This document shows positions 1 through 11,775 of a DNA stretch of 64,000 nucleotides, in pieces. The notes beneath the pieces are model-generated. The model was not told the origin of the DNA. It ran no database searches and worked only from the letters and a program-made list of their open reading frames with translations. Numbering within the stretch: position 1 is the first letter of the stretch; every line of letters starts with the position of its first letter. The position numbers and the translations under genes are program-made. This DNA is from Parasponia andersonii (taxonomy: Eukaryota; Streptophyta; Magnoliopsida; Rosales; Cannabaceae): contig JXTB01000086.1 in assembly GCA_002914805.1 (NCBI GenBank), positions 411,807-475,806 on the forward strand, read 5' to 3'.

Positions 1-274
1 GACGGGGCTAAAATGATTGAAGATTTTGATAAAGAGGCAAACGAACACAATTGCGGCTTTTTATAGAAGGGAAGCCAAAGAGTTTTTCCGGAAAAGGGGA
101 GAATGAGGAAGACCGAACAGTCAGAATTTCAAAATTCAAATAGGTTTAGTAATATGGAATGGTATGCCTTTGCATCAGTAAGGGGGGAACCACGTGCATC
201 CCCCGGATTGGAGGAACGGATAAGCGATTTCCTCACTTGATAGATACGAATCCATCAAGTAGGGAAATGGGGGA
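1..274 (+). mobile_element. 3' internal end of an LTR retrotransposon, with polypurine tract
   Basis: This stretch lies directly upstream of an LTR. It ends in a purine run, agggaaatggggga, at 261-274, which fits the polypurine tract that primes plus-strand DNA synthesis in LTR retrotransposons. No conserved protein could be read in 1-260. The short open frame at 159-356 looks like chance. If this reading is right, the body of the element lies to the left of the window and the LTR that follows is its 3' LTR. The purine tract and its position are seen; the assignment as internal 3' end is inferred. Confidence 0.55.
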
Positions 275-1276
275 AGTTATGAGACCCGTTCCCAAATCAT
301 ACACCACGTGGACGATTAAGTGGCAGAACATGTCACAAGCGGGGCCCACCATCTGACAGCTGTCGAGAATGATTAGCTAAAGGTCACCCGGGTCGCACGT
401 GATACCAAATCAGTTATTGGGCTTCCCAATGTTAAGGCCGGGCCCATCACGGACCCTGGATAGGCCCGGCCCAGTCCGACCCTTACCTTGACAGCTGGGA
501 GGTCGGAACCCCCAAGGGTCTTCCACTAGAGTACAATAGCCCTTATCTCGACAATTGAAGGGGTCGGAAGCCCCAAGGGTCCTCTGTCTGAATATAATAG
601 AAAGCAACTCACGATTCCAGACCTAGACTGAGCATTTAATGCAATCCTGGGTAGGCATGCGCAAGGGGCAAGCCATCCTGACAGAACGGCGATTTACTCA
701 AATCTCACCCCTGACAGATTCAAGCCGCAGGAGGCGGCGGAAATCAGACTACGGCGATATAGAGGAGATCACGGAAATTTCGGCCCGTGACTTCTGAAAA
801 AGGTTTCGAGGAGAAAGGTACTCAGTCCTGAGATTGAGATCGGCATGGTTCACAATCTCCGGACTATTTATATAAGAGCCATGCGTTCCCGAGAGGGGCA
901 TGTACGCTTACAAAAAAGAAAGATATACTCATACTGAAATTTTTCCTCGCTATCCTATATCAAAGATAAACCATTGAGACCAGCATGGTTCACAATCTCC
1001 GGACTATTTATATAAGAGTCATGCGTTCTCGAGAGGGGCATGTACGCTTACAAAAAAGAAAGATATACTCATACTAAAATTTTTCCTCGCTACCCTATAT
1101 CAAAGATAAACCATTGATTTAAGCATCGGAGAATATTTGCAGGTAGCCACCCCCGTCTCTCCGACCATGCTTGAAGTTCAGAATATTTTGGGACAGCGAG
1201 GACACGTAGACAGTTGGAGAATACAAAATTAGTAGTTCGAAACACGTGGACGGCTGGTGAGAAATTTGCTCAAACA
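275..1276 (+). mobile_element. LTR (probably 3' LTR) of a retrotransposon; sister copy at 20489-21385
   Basis: This about 1-kb segment matches, in reverse complement and along almost its whole length, the segment 20489-21385. The shared outer ends are the left end, a diverged TGTTA-type start, and the right end, ctggtgagaa followed by CAAACA at 1276. A TATA box (ctatttatataag) at about 871 and again at about 1011 lies in + orientation, so the LTR reads left to right. It carries two diverged copies of a block containing gaggtcgg or ggggtcgg followed by ccaagggtc (about 480-600). The sister copy also has this doubled block, so it is a family feature. The copy is longer than its sister because of the 140-bp duplication listed separately. 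The five bases after the end (tatat) cannot be tested as a target duplication because the 5' end is outside the window. Confidence 0.75.
841..1118 (+). repeat. 140-bp tandem duplication of the LTR promoter/start region
   Basis: Positions 842-978 and 982-1118 are two nearly identical copies (period 140) differing by only a few bases. Each copy holds a TATA box (tatttatataag), the conserved gcatgtacgcttac block and the end of the transcript-leader region (caaagataaaccattga). The sister LTR at 20489-21385 has this block only once, so the doubling is specific to this copy. It presumably gives the LTR two core promoters in series. Confidence 0.85.
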
Positions 1277-3480
1277 TATATAAATATATATATATATACA
1301 TATATTTCTAACTAAATGCATGTGATATCACATAATGAAAACAAACAATCAATAAAGATTATTATATCCACGAAGAAAAATAAAGATTATTATACGGGTA
1401 AAAAAAATAAAATGCATTTCCAGAAAAAGGTCATCTTTGGGGGGCCTTGGCTCATCATTCCCGGAATATTTCAAGCTTATCAGAGACCCACTTCCAACTT
1501 TTTTTTTGTCTGGAAGCAGGTGTTGACTAAAATACCAATTTGCCTTAGAAAAAGTAAATGGAATTCCTGTTCTTTTCATTAATCAATTAAATAAATAAAC
1601 AAAAATAAAAAAACGGATATAGACACATTACAACTCGTTTTAAAGGAGTGTGATTCTGGCACAGTAGTACAGTACTCACTACTCTCTTTGTTTTCTTAGT
1701 CATTAATTATTTTATGCTGAGGAAATCGACTTTTTGTTTCATTCTTAATAGTTGTACAGTCTTTTAGTATTTATATTTATGTTTAGATAATTAGTTACAT
1801 GAATGTCATACCATGATAAGATATAAAATATAAATATATTTCATTCTTTAAATAATGTTCCATCAGTGCATTAAAAAAGATGCACAATGTTTTAGTTATT
1901 TATTTGAGGTAACTTTCAAACCTACAGGAACATCAAATTGTTAGTTTAATCTTTAAAAAAAGATTTCAAATTTTGTACACATATATACATAACTGTTAGG
2001 TAACGTCCCTTTATATAGTCTATACATTTTCCTTATATGGCCAGTTGCCAGCAATTTTGCTGCCATTAATGTTAATTTGCCTCCTGTAGAACATTTTTTT
2101 CCTAGCCATTTCCATTAAAAAAAAAACCATTTTAATTTCCAGTTTCTTCTTTCTCTGAAGGTTCTTGTTTCCTTAAAATGATCTTTTGTCTCATTTAATT
2201 TATCTTATGAAATTTTAAATGTCTTAATTATTATTTCAAAAAAGGTACACTTTTTTTAATGGTTTAGTTTTATTCTGTTAATAGGCTTCTTAGCTTGGAT
2301 ACAGATGGCAGTCACTGGCCACGTCATCACTGTGAAGAAAAATAGAGCTCAAGGATATGAGGGATGCGCAGGACATTAGGTCAATCAAATTACCTACGTA
2401 AGGCTCCAATCTGTACCCAAACCGACGATGTGTGATGGACTCTTTAGACCATTTCATGGTCACAGCTGTCTTATTAATTTCTCCTTTTTTTAATCTCTAT
2501 AAAAATAAAAATAAAAAACTGTGTTGGATTTTGATTTGAAAGCTGTGAACCAAAGTGGTGCAGCATTTTAGTTTGAAAAACATAAAAAAAAAAAGAAGAA
2601 AACATATTTAAATTTTTTTCCTTTTTCTCAAAAAAAATTCAAAATGCAATAAAGAAAGAAATTTTAGATTAAAGTTTTAATTTTAAAGATCCCCTTTGAG
2701 TGGCAGAGTGGCGCAGAAGGCTGCACTATATGAAGTGACTGGATGGGCAGATGTCCTGCTCGTCAAATCTATCTAAGGCCCTCTGTCTGTAAATTAAAGC
2801 CAACTAGTTTTGGATATTGGAGACCTCTCAGGTCTCATCTCATTGGCTACTTCACTCTCACTAGATTCAACTCATTACTTTCATTGATAACAGAGTTACA
2901 AACCCACACCCCTCCAAAAAAAAAGAAAAAGAAAAAAGAATAAAGGTTACTCATGATCTGAGTTATCTGGGTAATGAGGGTGTTTTGGGTGGTTTATATG
3001 GGATATTATGATCTGGGCTTTTGTTAGGGGTTTAAGGTGAAAAGAATAAAAAGGGAAGGTTTTAAGGGGGGTGGGAGTGGAAAAAGCAAAAGTCATGGTC
3101 TTTCTCACATACACAGATCCCCATGAAATGCTGGGGTGCTATCCAGCATAAGTTGCTAGTATTCATTCTTTTTGTTTAGTTTAAAGAGACCATCCATCTT
3201 CTTGTCTTTAGAGAGAGAAAGAGTGAGATTTTGTGAAGTGCATAGGATATGGAGAGAATTTTGGTTGTGATTTAGCAAAAGAGTTTCATAGCTAGACAAC
3301 AAAAAAGAAAGAGAGCTTCTTCAAAAAAAAAAAAAAAGAAAGAAAGAAAGAAAGAAAGAAAGGCCAAAGTTTTCAGAAGGGGAAGGGGAGGCAAAGAGAT
3401 TTTGGTATGATTAGCTTATTTGGTTCCAATGATTGAGTGTGAGAGAAAAACCTTGTAAGTAGAGAAAGAGAGAGAGAAAG
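1277..3480 (+). promoter_or_regulatory. Upstream region and probable 5' leader of ANT
   Basis: No coding frame is recognised here. The region is AT-rich with poly-T and poly-A runs. A moderately complex block at about 2285-2450 stands out and includes GCCACGTCA (2318-2326), an ACGT-core site of the kind bound by plant bZIP proteins. A TATA-like string (tctctataaaaataaa) lies at about 2494. Close to the ATG the DNA is purine-rich, with a GAAA repeat (3323-3361) and GA repeats (3460-3480), typical of long plant 5' leaders. Which TATA box is used cannot be decided from sequence. Confidence 0.4.
3323..3361 (+). repeat. poly-A / (GAAA)n microsatellite in the ANT leader
   Basis: A run of adenines is followed by about six GAAA units, roughly 120 bp before the ANT start codon. 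Together with the (GA)n stretch at 3460-3480 it gives the probable leader a purine-only character. Length is likely to vary between individuals. Confidence 0.8.
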
Positions 3481-6400
3481 ATGAAGTCCATGAATGATCA
3501 TAATAGTAATAATAACAATATCAGTAACTGGTTAGGCTTCTCTCTTTCACCCCAAATGAAGATGGAGCTTACTTCTTCTTCTTCTACTACTACTACTGCG
3601 CCTAGTGTTTCAAACTCTGTTCCCACTAGCTTCTATCTATCCCCTTCTCAACTCACAAGCTCAGGACTCTGTTATGGGATTGGTACTGAAAACGCCGCTG
3701 CGTTTCACTCACCTCTCTCTGTAATGCCACTCAAGTCTGATGGCTCTCTTTGTATCATGGAAGCTCTCACTAGATCACAACCTGAAGGTTTCTACTTTTT
3801 AACTTTAAAAGCCTCGAACTTTTTTACTCCCTTTTTTATAATCACAAATTTCCCATTTTTAGCAACTTGTTTTTGTTTTGTTTGAAGTAGTGATGGTGCC
3901 GAGTTCATCTCCAAAGCTTGAGGATTTTCTAGGAGGTGCAACCATGGGAAGCCATGATCAGTACGGAAGCCAAGACAGAGAAGCAATGGCTCTAAGCCTA
4001 GACAGTATCTACTACAACCAAAACGCAGAGTCGTCTGAGACTAACAGAGACCATCATCATCATCATCACCCGTTGGATCTTCTTCAACAACCCTTTAGGC
4101 AACAAGACCAACCGATTCCTTACTACTCCGGAATCCCATGCCATGGAATATACCGAACGACGCCGCTTGGGGAGGACCACCAGGAGTCAAAGCAAATCCA
4201 CATTCCGGACTGTACCACCACTACTACAACTACCACTAATTCCCAGATATCCCAAATGCCAGAGGTGGATCACCATTCCGGAATGCCTTGCCTGAAAAAC
4301 TGGGTGGTCACAAGGCAATACTCCGGTCAACATTCCGTTGACCAAGCTGGAAACTTGGTCGACGTGGACACCGGAGTAGGATGTGGGTCGGTAGGGGGAA
4401 TCAGCTGTGGTGAGCTGCAGTCTCTTACGCTGTCCATGAGCCCAGGGTCGCAGTCTAGCTGTATTACAGCTCCAAGACAAATCTCACCAACTGGAACAGA
4501 ATGTGTGGCTATGGTGGAGACTAAGAAGAGAGGCTCAGGAAAGATTGGTCAAAAGCAGACTGTTCATAGGAAGTCCATTGACACATTTGGCCAGAGAACT
4601 TCACAGTATAGAGGTGTCACAAGGTTGGTTCTCAGTTTAATTTAATTTTTTTAATAAAAAAAATGTCACTATACGTTTACTTATTTTCATATGTTATAAG
4701 ATTTTAATATTGAATTTCTTTTTTCCATTTTAATTAAACCATAGACATAGATGGACTGGAAGATATGAAGCTCATCTATGGGACAATAGTTGCAAGAAAG
4801 AAGGGCAAACCCGGAAAGGAAGACAAGGTTGGTCTAGAAATTTAAAGCCAAAAAAGAAAAAAGAAAATAAAAAAGAGAAAAGAAGTAGGCTTATAGCTAC
4901 ACTTCATTGTATATGTTTGGAATTATTTCTTTTGCACTGCAAATTTTTGGTCCCTACATTCTGATGATCTGACTAGTGCCATTAATTTTCTTACTTGTCA
5001 TGTTTGTGCTTCTTGTGGATGCCGTTCAAATCAAAAATTATGCATATTCCAGTATATTTGGGTAAGACACAGTTGTAAACGACTAAAAAACTTTGTATCA
5101 ACTATTCGCTTTTTTTTTTTTTCTTATAAATATAATTCAAATAAAATGTGGATTTTTTGTGTGAACTAATTACTTCAGGGGGCTATGATATGGAAGAGAA
5201 AGCTGCTAGAGCATATGATCTTGCTGCCCTTAAATACTGGGGACCCTCTACTCATATTAATTTTCCGGTATGATTAACTCTTGGATCAATAAATTTTTAA
5301 ATTTTGAAGCTCTTTTAAGTCTCTAAAATGCCAATTTTTATTTAATTTTTCCAGTTGGAGAATTATCAGGCTGAACTTGAAGAAATGAAGAAAATGACCC
5401 GCCAGGAATATGTTGCGCACTTGAGGAGGTAAAGGCTATTATATTACTATTATTATTATTTATATTCGTAGTTTATGCTTTGAGACATTTTGAGGTCAAT
5501 TTTAATTGTTGCTTTACAGGAAAAGCAGTGGATTTTCTAGGGGGGCTTCAATATATAGAGGAGTAACAAGGTTTTTATTTTTATGCTATTAAAAAAAAAT
5601 CAAATCCCAATTTTCATATCCCATTTTTTTTTCTAATCAAATATTCTTTTTTTAATAGACATCACCAACATGGAAGATGGCAAGCTCGGATTGGCAGAGT
5701 AGCCGGAAACAAAGACCTATATCTTGGGACATTTAGTAAGTAATTTTTGCATGCGTTACTTTATCTTTTATGTCAAAAAATATATGTTTTTGATTTTTGA
5801 CCAATTGAACTTTGGTTTTTTATTTTCCATTCAACTTTTTACCACATACACTTGAACAAGTGAAAAAAGGGTCTTACTGTAAATAAAAAGAAATTTCAAA
5901 GCAACTCATTTTTATGACGCCTTCTGTTCTTATGTTTCCACTAACGACATTGATGCTTTTATAAGGCTGATGATATGTCTGGCTTTGGGACTGTAAGAAT
6001 ACATGAGAGGTAGGAGCTTTTTCTAAGGCTGTTCTGAATAAAGAGAAACAAAAGGACTTACTAGCAATATTGCAGGCTAAAACTTTTAGTTTTTTTATTT
6101 TTTTTTAGAAAAAGGTTTTTAGTTATATACACTTTTTAATCTTAGTATTTCATTTAAACCCTTTACTTATATAACATAATTCATACCAGGTACTCAAGAG
6201 GAGGCAGCCGAAGCTTACGACGTAGCTGCCATCAAATTCCGAGGAGTCAACGCAGTCACAAACTTTGACATTACAAAATATGACGTGGACAAAATCATGG
6301 CCAGTAACACCCTTCTAGCCGGAGAGCTCGCTAGGCGAAACAAAGACATAATAGAGCCAATAATCACAGATCAGACCGTTGATTACAACTCATCACAACA

Positions 6401-6923
6401 GATCAACGGTTGCAGTGAAGCCAGCCAAATAGAGAGTCACAACACCAACAAAACCAGCACCAACGGTCCTGATTGGAAGATGGGTTTATACCAGTCCTCC
6501 CCATGTCTTGATCAGTCGCTTGATCAGAAGAACTATCGAAACGCGTCGTCGTTTTCGATGGCTCTTCAAGACCTTATTGGGATTGAATCGGTGAACTCGA
6601 GTACTAACACTACTACCACTACTCATCATCAGCTAGCAGCACCACCTGGGACTCATTTTTCGAACCCATCTTCGCTTGTGACCAGTCTAAGTAGCTCAAG
6701 AGAAGCAAGCCCAGATAAGAGCAGTGGGCCCACAATGGCGTTTGCTAGGCCCCCATTGGCGTCCAAGTTCATCAGTCCAACTTCTGGTGGTGTCAGTTCT
6801 TGGTTTCCATCAGCTGCAGCAGCGGCCGGGTTAAGGCCTGCTGCGGCCATCTCAATGGGACACTTGCCTGTTTTTGCACCTTGGAACATTGATGCCGAAA
6901 AAAGTAAAAGCTGGGGTTTTTAA
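3481..6923 (+). CDS. ANT: AINTEGUMENTA-type double-AP2 transcription factor
   Basis: This is a nuclear transcription factor that, in the well-studied ANT family, promotes cell proliferation and organ growth in ovules and lateral organ primordia. Exons read as 3481-3787, 3891-4623, 4745-4827, 5053-5061, 5179-5267, 5355-5428, 5520-5570, 5659-5735 and 6190-6923, all GT-AG and phase-consistent, giving 718 aa. Visible motifs are NWLGFSLS (16-23), an [17 protein letters not shown] block near 80-97, PKLEDFLG (110-117), a six-His run (157-162), a [16 protein letters not shown] block, and the basic linker [19 protein letters not shown] before the first AP2 repeat. AP2 repeat 1 spans about 342-407, the linker ([18 protein letters not shown]) 408-432, and repeat 2 about 444-500. 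The [16 protein letters not shown] and SNTLL.GELARRN signatures separate ANT from PLETHORA/BABY BOOM. The start is chosen because MKS plus an Asn-rich stretch matches known ANT. It is longer than Arabidopsis ANT, mainly in low-complexity Ser/Thr/His parts. No break was seen. Confidence 0.95.
5053..5061 (+). other. 9-nt microexon of ANT encoding the centre of V-Y-L-G
   Basis: The exon is tatatttgg between a ccag acceptor and a gtaaga donor. It is needed to complete V-Y-L-G in the first AP2 repeat and restores the frame between exon 3 (ends in phase 1 at 4827) and exon 5 (starts 5179). A 9-nt exon at this place is known in the ANT/PLT family. ORF-based gene callers will miss it. Confidence 0.92.
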
Positions 6924-8620
6924 TTTAAACATATAAAGGCTTTTTTTTGCATGTAGGAAAAAAAAAAAAAAAAAAAGGAAAGAAAATGGTGTAGTGTTAC
7001 GGAGGAGAGGAGAAGAGAAGTGGAAGATTTTGATTATGTTATTATTGTATGTTGTAAGTGGAGGGAGAGACAAGCGTGGGGACCACTTTGTGGGTCTGCA
7101 AAACCGAAGTGTTGGAAACGTTTTTCAAAACCGAACCTTTTTGGGGGGTTCAGATCGAAATGAAAGATTTTGCAAAATGGAGGGAAGAAGAAAGACTAAG
7201 GCTATGCATCTATCAATGATTAAATTCTCTATGATATGATTGGGCAATATGGAAGTAACCCTTTTCTTTCTCTTTTTTTCTTTTCTGCATAATTGAATTT
7301 GCTTTTTTAATATTTTGGTTTAACATTATTTAGGTCCATCCCAAGTACAAAACCAGCTCAATGTTTCTCAATAATGCAAAAAAACAGTGTACTCTTTTGC
7401 TTTGACCATACCCCGCACGGCGCACCAATCCATATCTCGATTTATATATCAACCAAAGCTGTTCCTCAATCTGCATTACACCATCATTGCGATCCTTTCT
7501 CTTCTGAGAGAGCTTTCCTCAAAGGTAACAGACATTCCCACTTCATTATTCAAAAAGGGTTGGAAGAGATTTATGGATCAAGACCTAAAGCTGGCCTCTT
7601 TTTTACATTTACATATTTTTTAATATATGGACATATAAGTCATAATTAGATTGTGCTTAATATGTCTGCTATTTAAGTAAAAAGCGGTTGTGCGTGGGAT
7701 TAAAATTCACTTTCACTTTTGTACTAGTGCCACTATAGAGCTGTAGACTCTTGTAATCCACAGACATAAAAAAGCTATTCCATGTCCTAATGTGAATGAT
7801 CATTAAAGAAGATACTTTGTTTAAATTGGTATGATTCCCACGATTATAACGCTCGCCATGCACGTGTGAGCTCCATTAGTCTTGCAATCTTGACCATTAA
7901 TATTTTGGTCATATGATGATGATGATGATGATGACCAAGAGGGATAACGAGGAATTTATGCCGGAGGATAAGCTGGAATCTGTCTCTTTAATGATTAATG
8001 ATGTTTTCACTGCGGGGGAACTCTGAACAGGTTTCTTCTGTCCAACATATTATATATATATATATATGTATGTATGTATGTATATGGTATTCCTGGTTCT
8101 TAAAAAAGTTAAAGTACAGCTATTTGTTAGCTTTGAATATATATATATATATATATATATTGCTATATGAACATGGCTTACAAGTTCATATATAGCTTTG
8201 AGCTCGAAAATGTTGTGCGCTTGAAAATATAGTGCCGCGGGCATATGTATTTGTCTCATATGTCTGATTTAGTTTTCCTCGCTCTTTTTACAATAGTCAG
8301 ATATATTTACGTTATATGCAAACTTATTAACTGTGTTTGGAGGGTGCACAAATTGTGAGATTTTGGGACAGATATCGTACAGACGATCTTTGTGTACATA
8401 AATTTATACTATACAATATTGTAATGAATAGTTTATGAGTTCTTTTTTACTTTCCCTTCGAACTACGGAAGTTCTCAAATCCCAAAAATTTATAGGCATA
8501 TAACAAAAAATATCGTTGAAAAATCAGGAGTAGCTAGTGGTACTTTCTGTTATATGGATTATATATTTATATATGTATGCATACATATTTTTGTCGTTTC
8601 TTTTCAATATCTTGCCTTGG
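6924..8620. other. ANT 3' flank and intergenic DNA with simple repeats
   Basis: The first few hundred bases after the ANT stop are the probable 3' UTR and include a poly-A tract at about 6958-6976. No polyadenylation signal could be fixed with confidence. Further on lie a (GAT)n run at about 7912-7933, a (TA)n-(TATG)n block at about 8048-8083 and an (AT)n run at about 8137-8160. No conserved coding frame was recognised. Confidence 0.5.
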
Positions 8621-9085
8621 AAAAATAATGAGACGTTTTGTTTACATATATACTTAACAGAAAAAATTATACACATTTACATTTATACACTTCATATAAC
8701 TTATTTAGCAAAAAAAAATAAAAATAAAGTATTATAACTTAGTAAACATATAGTTTATATAGTTACTAAAACTTAAGTTTAGTATTTCTCGGGAAAAAAA
8801 AAAAAGAAAAAACAATCACGTCTAGTAGAAATCTGTGAAACTTTTTATTTATTTATTTTGCAAAAAAAAATAATGAGACGTTTTGTTTAAACATCTATAC
8901 TTAAAAGAAAAAATCATACAGACACATACATTTATACACTTCATATAACTTATTTAGCAAAATAAAAAATAGAGTATTATAACTTAGTAAACATATAGAT
9001 TATATAGTCACTAAAACTTGCGTTTAGTATTAATTCTCGGAAAAAAAAAAAACAATTGCGTCTAGTGGAAAATTGTGAAAGTTTT
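8621..9085. repeat. Diverged tandem duplication of a ~225-bp AT-rich unit
   Basis: Positions 8621-8846 and 8866-9085 align along their length. Shared strings include ataatgagacgttttgttta, ttatacacttcatataactt and gtattataacttagtaaaca, in the same order and direction at an offset near 245. The copies differ by many substitutions and small indels, so the duplication is old. No frame or terminal repeats were seen. Confidence 0.8.
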
Positions 9086-11540
9086 TTTTTGGCAAAAAAT
9101 ATTGATAGATGACATTTTGAAGGAAAATATTAAAAAAAAGAAAAAAATAATCAAACATGAGCTAGTGCGCAAAGAAAAGAAAGGTGCATAAAAAGTGAAA
9201 CACAAAGACCACAACCACCATAACATAACAAATAAAAAAAAAAAGTTGACAGTAACGAGATCGATGTTGGTCAAAAAGAATACAAGTGTTGTGGAAAAAA
9301 GATTGCAAAGAAAACAGATACAGTCTCAGTTTTGACAAAAAAGTAAGCACATCATGTGTCACTTATCCGAATTTTTCTTTATTAATTTATCACTACTTTG
9401 AGTATAGTCAACAAATATGATTATGTTTTTGTTGTGTACAGGTTGGATGAGCGAAAACAAAATTCTGCGTAAGACAGAAACTTGAAAAGTAATGGCCTTA
9501 CCTAGCTCTTAGTTGCACACGAGCTGTATATATTGAGGCAGATTTATCATAATTGCCGAATATAATTATTACCAGATTCCAGAATCGAAAGAACCAAAAA
9601 ATGCATGGTGTGATGAAAAATCAATAATGACAGTAATGAATAGGAGACGAATACAGACGTAATTAACCATGTGAACGTGGTAGGTAAATAAAGTTTTCAC
9701 GATTCAGTTGTTTTGGTCATATCTTAGGGTGACCTAAATCCACTGTATATACACGTACAATATTAAATTATGACTTGGATAAATAGGACTGGTACACTAC
9801 ATATATATATACATATATACATTTTGAAATATTTTCTCCTTTATATAGAAAACTTCCATATATCATATTAATAGTTACATTGACATGTAACATGAATGCA
9901 GCTGATAATGACCGTACGAACAAAAATGAGTAGTATTTTTCGAGTGTGATAAATTAATGTATGAAAGGACGCTATTTCAAAGAATTAAATTGGTTCATAA
10001 TGACACGAAAGGGAAACCCCAGAAATTAAAAACAAAAAAATAAAGGGATGGAATCAAACTAAAAACTATAGTGCTAAATAGAGCAATATGCTGTTCTAAC
10101 CTGCTTGCGTAACGTTATAATGGGCGTATTAAAATAGTTATGTGTTTCGTATTATATTCGAAATAATCTCTAGCTAAGTGGGATTTTGTTTTATTTTTCC
10201 TTCAAAATATCCGTAATATAATTGCTATCAAATGTAGGCCTAGTTGGCAGAAGCTTGAAAGTCACAAAATATGTGTAACGAGTATACTTCGATCATAGAC
10301 GGGATGTGTAGTTGTTTTCTGTGTTCCTTTTCGGAACATGAGCATGCTATGTAAAATCTAGTAACCACAACAGGCATTTTTTTCTTTTTCCCAAAGAGAA
10401 TAAGGAATTGAAAGAAGAAAATAAAGCTGAAGAAGCAATATTCAAACGTGACTTCGTAATGGGGAAAAGTTTTATGCAACATGCGTGGTGATGAACTACA
10501 TACATCTTATAAATTAATAACGCTAATTAACCGCATCTCATCGCAATAAAGGGAAGAGAAACAATCTTCAGTTGAGGAGACCCCAACTAGTATAAGCCAC
10601 ATTCTATGTATGCGCCCCCCCCCCCGCGGCGAAGAATAATCATTCATTTGAAAAAAATAATTCTCTCTGAAGAATTAAGTGTAGTGAAAAATAATGCTCT
10701 TTTAGTGTTAAATTATAGATAGTATAATGGGCATTACGTATTATACTGTCAAATGAAAGGGTCCCATTACGTATACGGTTTTGTTTGATATGGTACGTAC
10801 CATATGGATATATATGTCATATCTATGTATGTATTACCTTGATGAATAATATTGTTACACAAAACTAGAAATCAACAGTGCAAGGGCAGGGTGTGACCCA
10901 TTTTCAGGTGGTATTATTATCCAAATGGACACCATCACGATCGAGGTGAGAAGGACCAATGGGATATGCATCTCCAGAAGGGTAAATATTTTGTTTACGT
11001 AAAAATTGATGGTGAAAGAAAAACGGATAATGCTCCCCTCGGAGGAATCCTGTTTCTTCCCAGGATACCTACGAGCCTACGACCATTGATTTTCCCTCCA
11101 AATAACCTGATCATCGACATCACCTGCCTAAGCTCTATTTCCTCTTATTGTCATGAGTTTGGACCACAGCAACATCTCCTTATCCAGCTTGGAAGTTTTC
11201 ATCCATTTTGTGGACCATTTTTGATTTGCTGTATTTATAAAAGTACTCCTTTTTTCTTTTTTTCTAAATTCACAAATTCCTCCTTTTTATACATGTTTTC
11301 TAAGGTACTGTAACGTAATGTTGACGAATGGGGTGTCCCTACATTGATTATTATGTATTGTGATTAATTACTCGTGATTTAACTAATCATATAATTTGTA
11401 ATCATCTTCGTAATTCAATGCATGCTGTAATTTTGTAAAGATCCCAGGTTTGAATAATCTCAACCTCGTGGAGAAAAGAAAAAACTTCTTTTTTAAAACA
11501 AAAATTGTGACAATGTTCAAAATTATATATATATATATAT
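9086..11540. other. Intergenic AT-rich DNA, nothing recognised
   Basis: Both strands were read for family motifs and none were found. Open frames such as 10966-11313 have no recognisable domain and contain low-complexity Phe/Ser runs. A C-run lies at about 10616-10626. Confidence 0.4.
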
Positions 11541-11775
11541 GGGCACTTAGCTATTTTTTTTAGCTATATATAAATATCATTTTGAGTAATAAAAATTTAT
11601 CATGCATATTTTTTTATTATAAAAAATAAAAGCGAAAAATATTATTAATAATATTCGTTTTTTTATACATCTTGTTATATCCGTTAGATCACTATTAAAT
11701 GATGATCTAATATTTAAAATGATATTAAATTAACAATTTATATATATTAACTCTTCGATATAAAAAAAAAAAAAG
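11541..11775 (+). mobile_element. MITE-like element, copy 1 of a local family
   Basis: The order of blocks matches the copies at 14959, 42727 and 48079. These are a T-rich end (ctattttttttagct), a central taaaaatttatcatg...atttttttattataaaaaataaa segment, a gttagatcactattaaatgatgatc-like segment and an A-rich end. It has no coding capacity. The ends are degenerate, so the limits are approximate. Confidence 0.6.

Noticed and set aside
2701-2740. Stretch cagagtggcgcagaaggctgc resembling the 5' half of initiator tRNA-Met or a tRNA-derived SINE A-box
   Set aside because: Only about 13 consecutive bases fit; no anticodon arm, B-box or 3' half follows, and no SINE tail or target duplication is visible.
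2743-2943. Open frame upstream of ANT
   Set aside because: It ends in a poly-Lys run made by an A-rich tract, has no family motif, and lies far from the probable ANT leader start.
10966-11313. 115-codon open frame
   Set aside because: No recognisable domain; the second half is Phe/Ser low complexity from T-rich DNA; no splice partners or homologous motifs.
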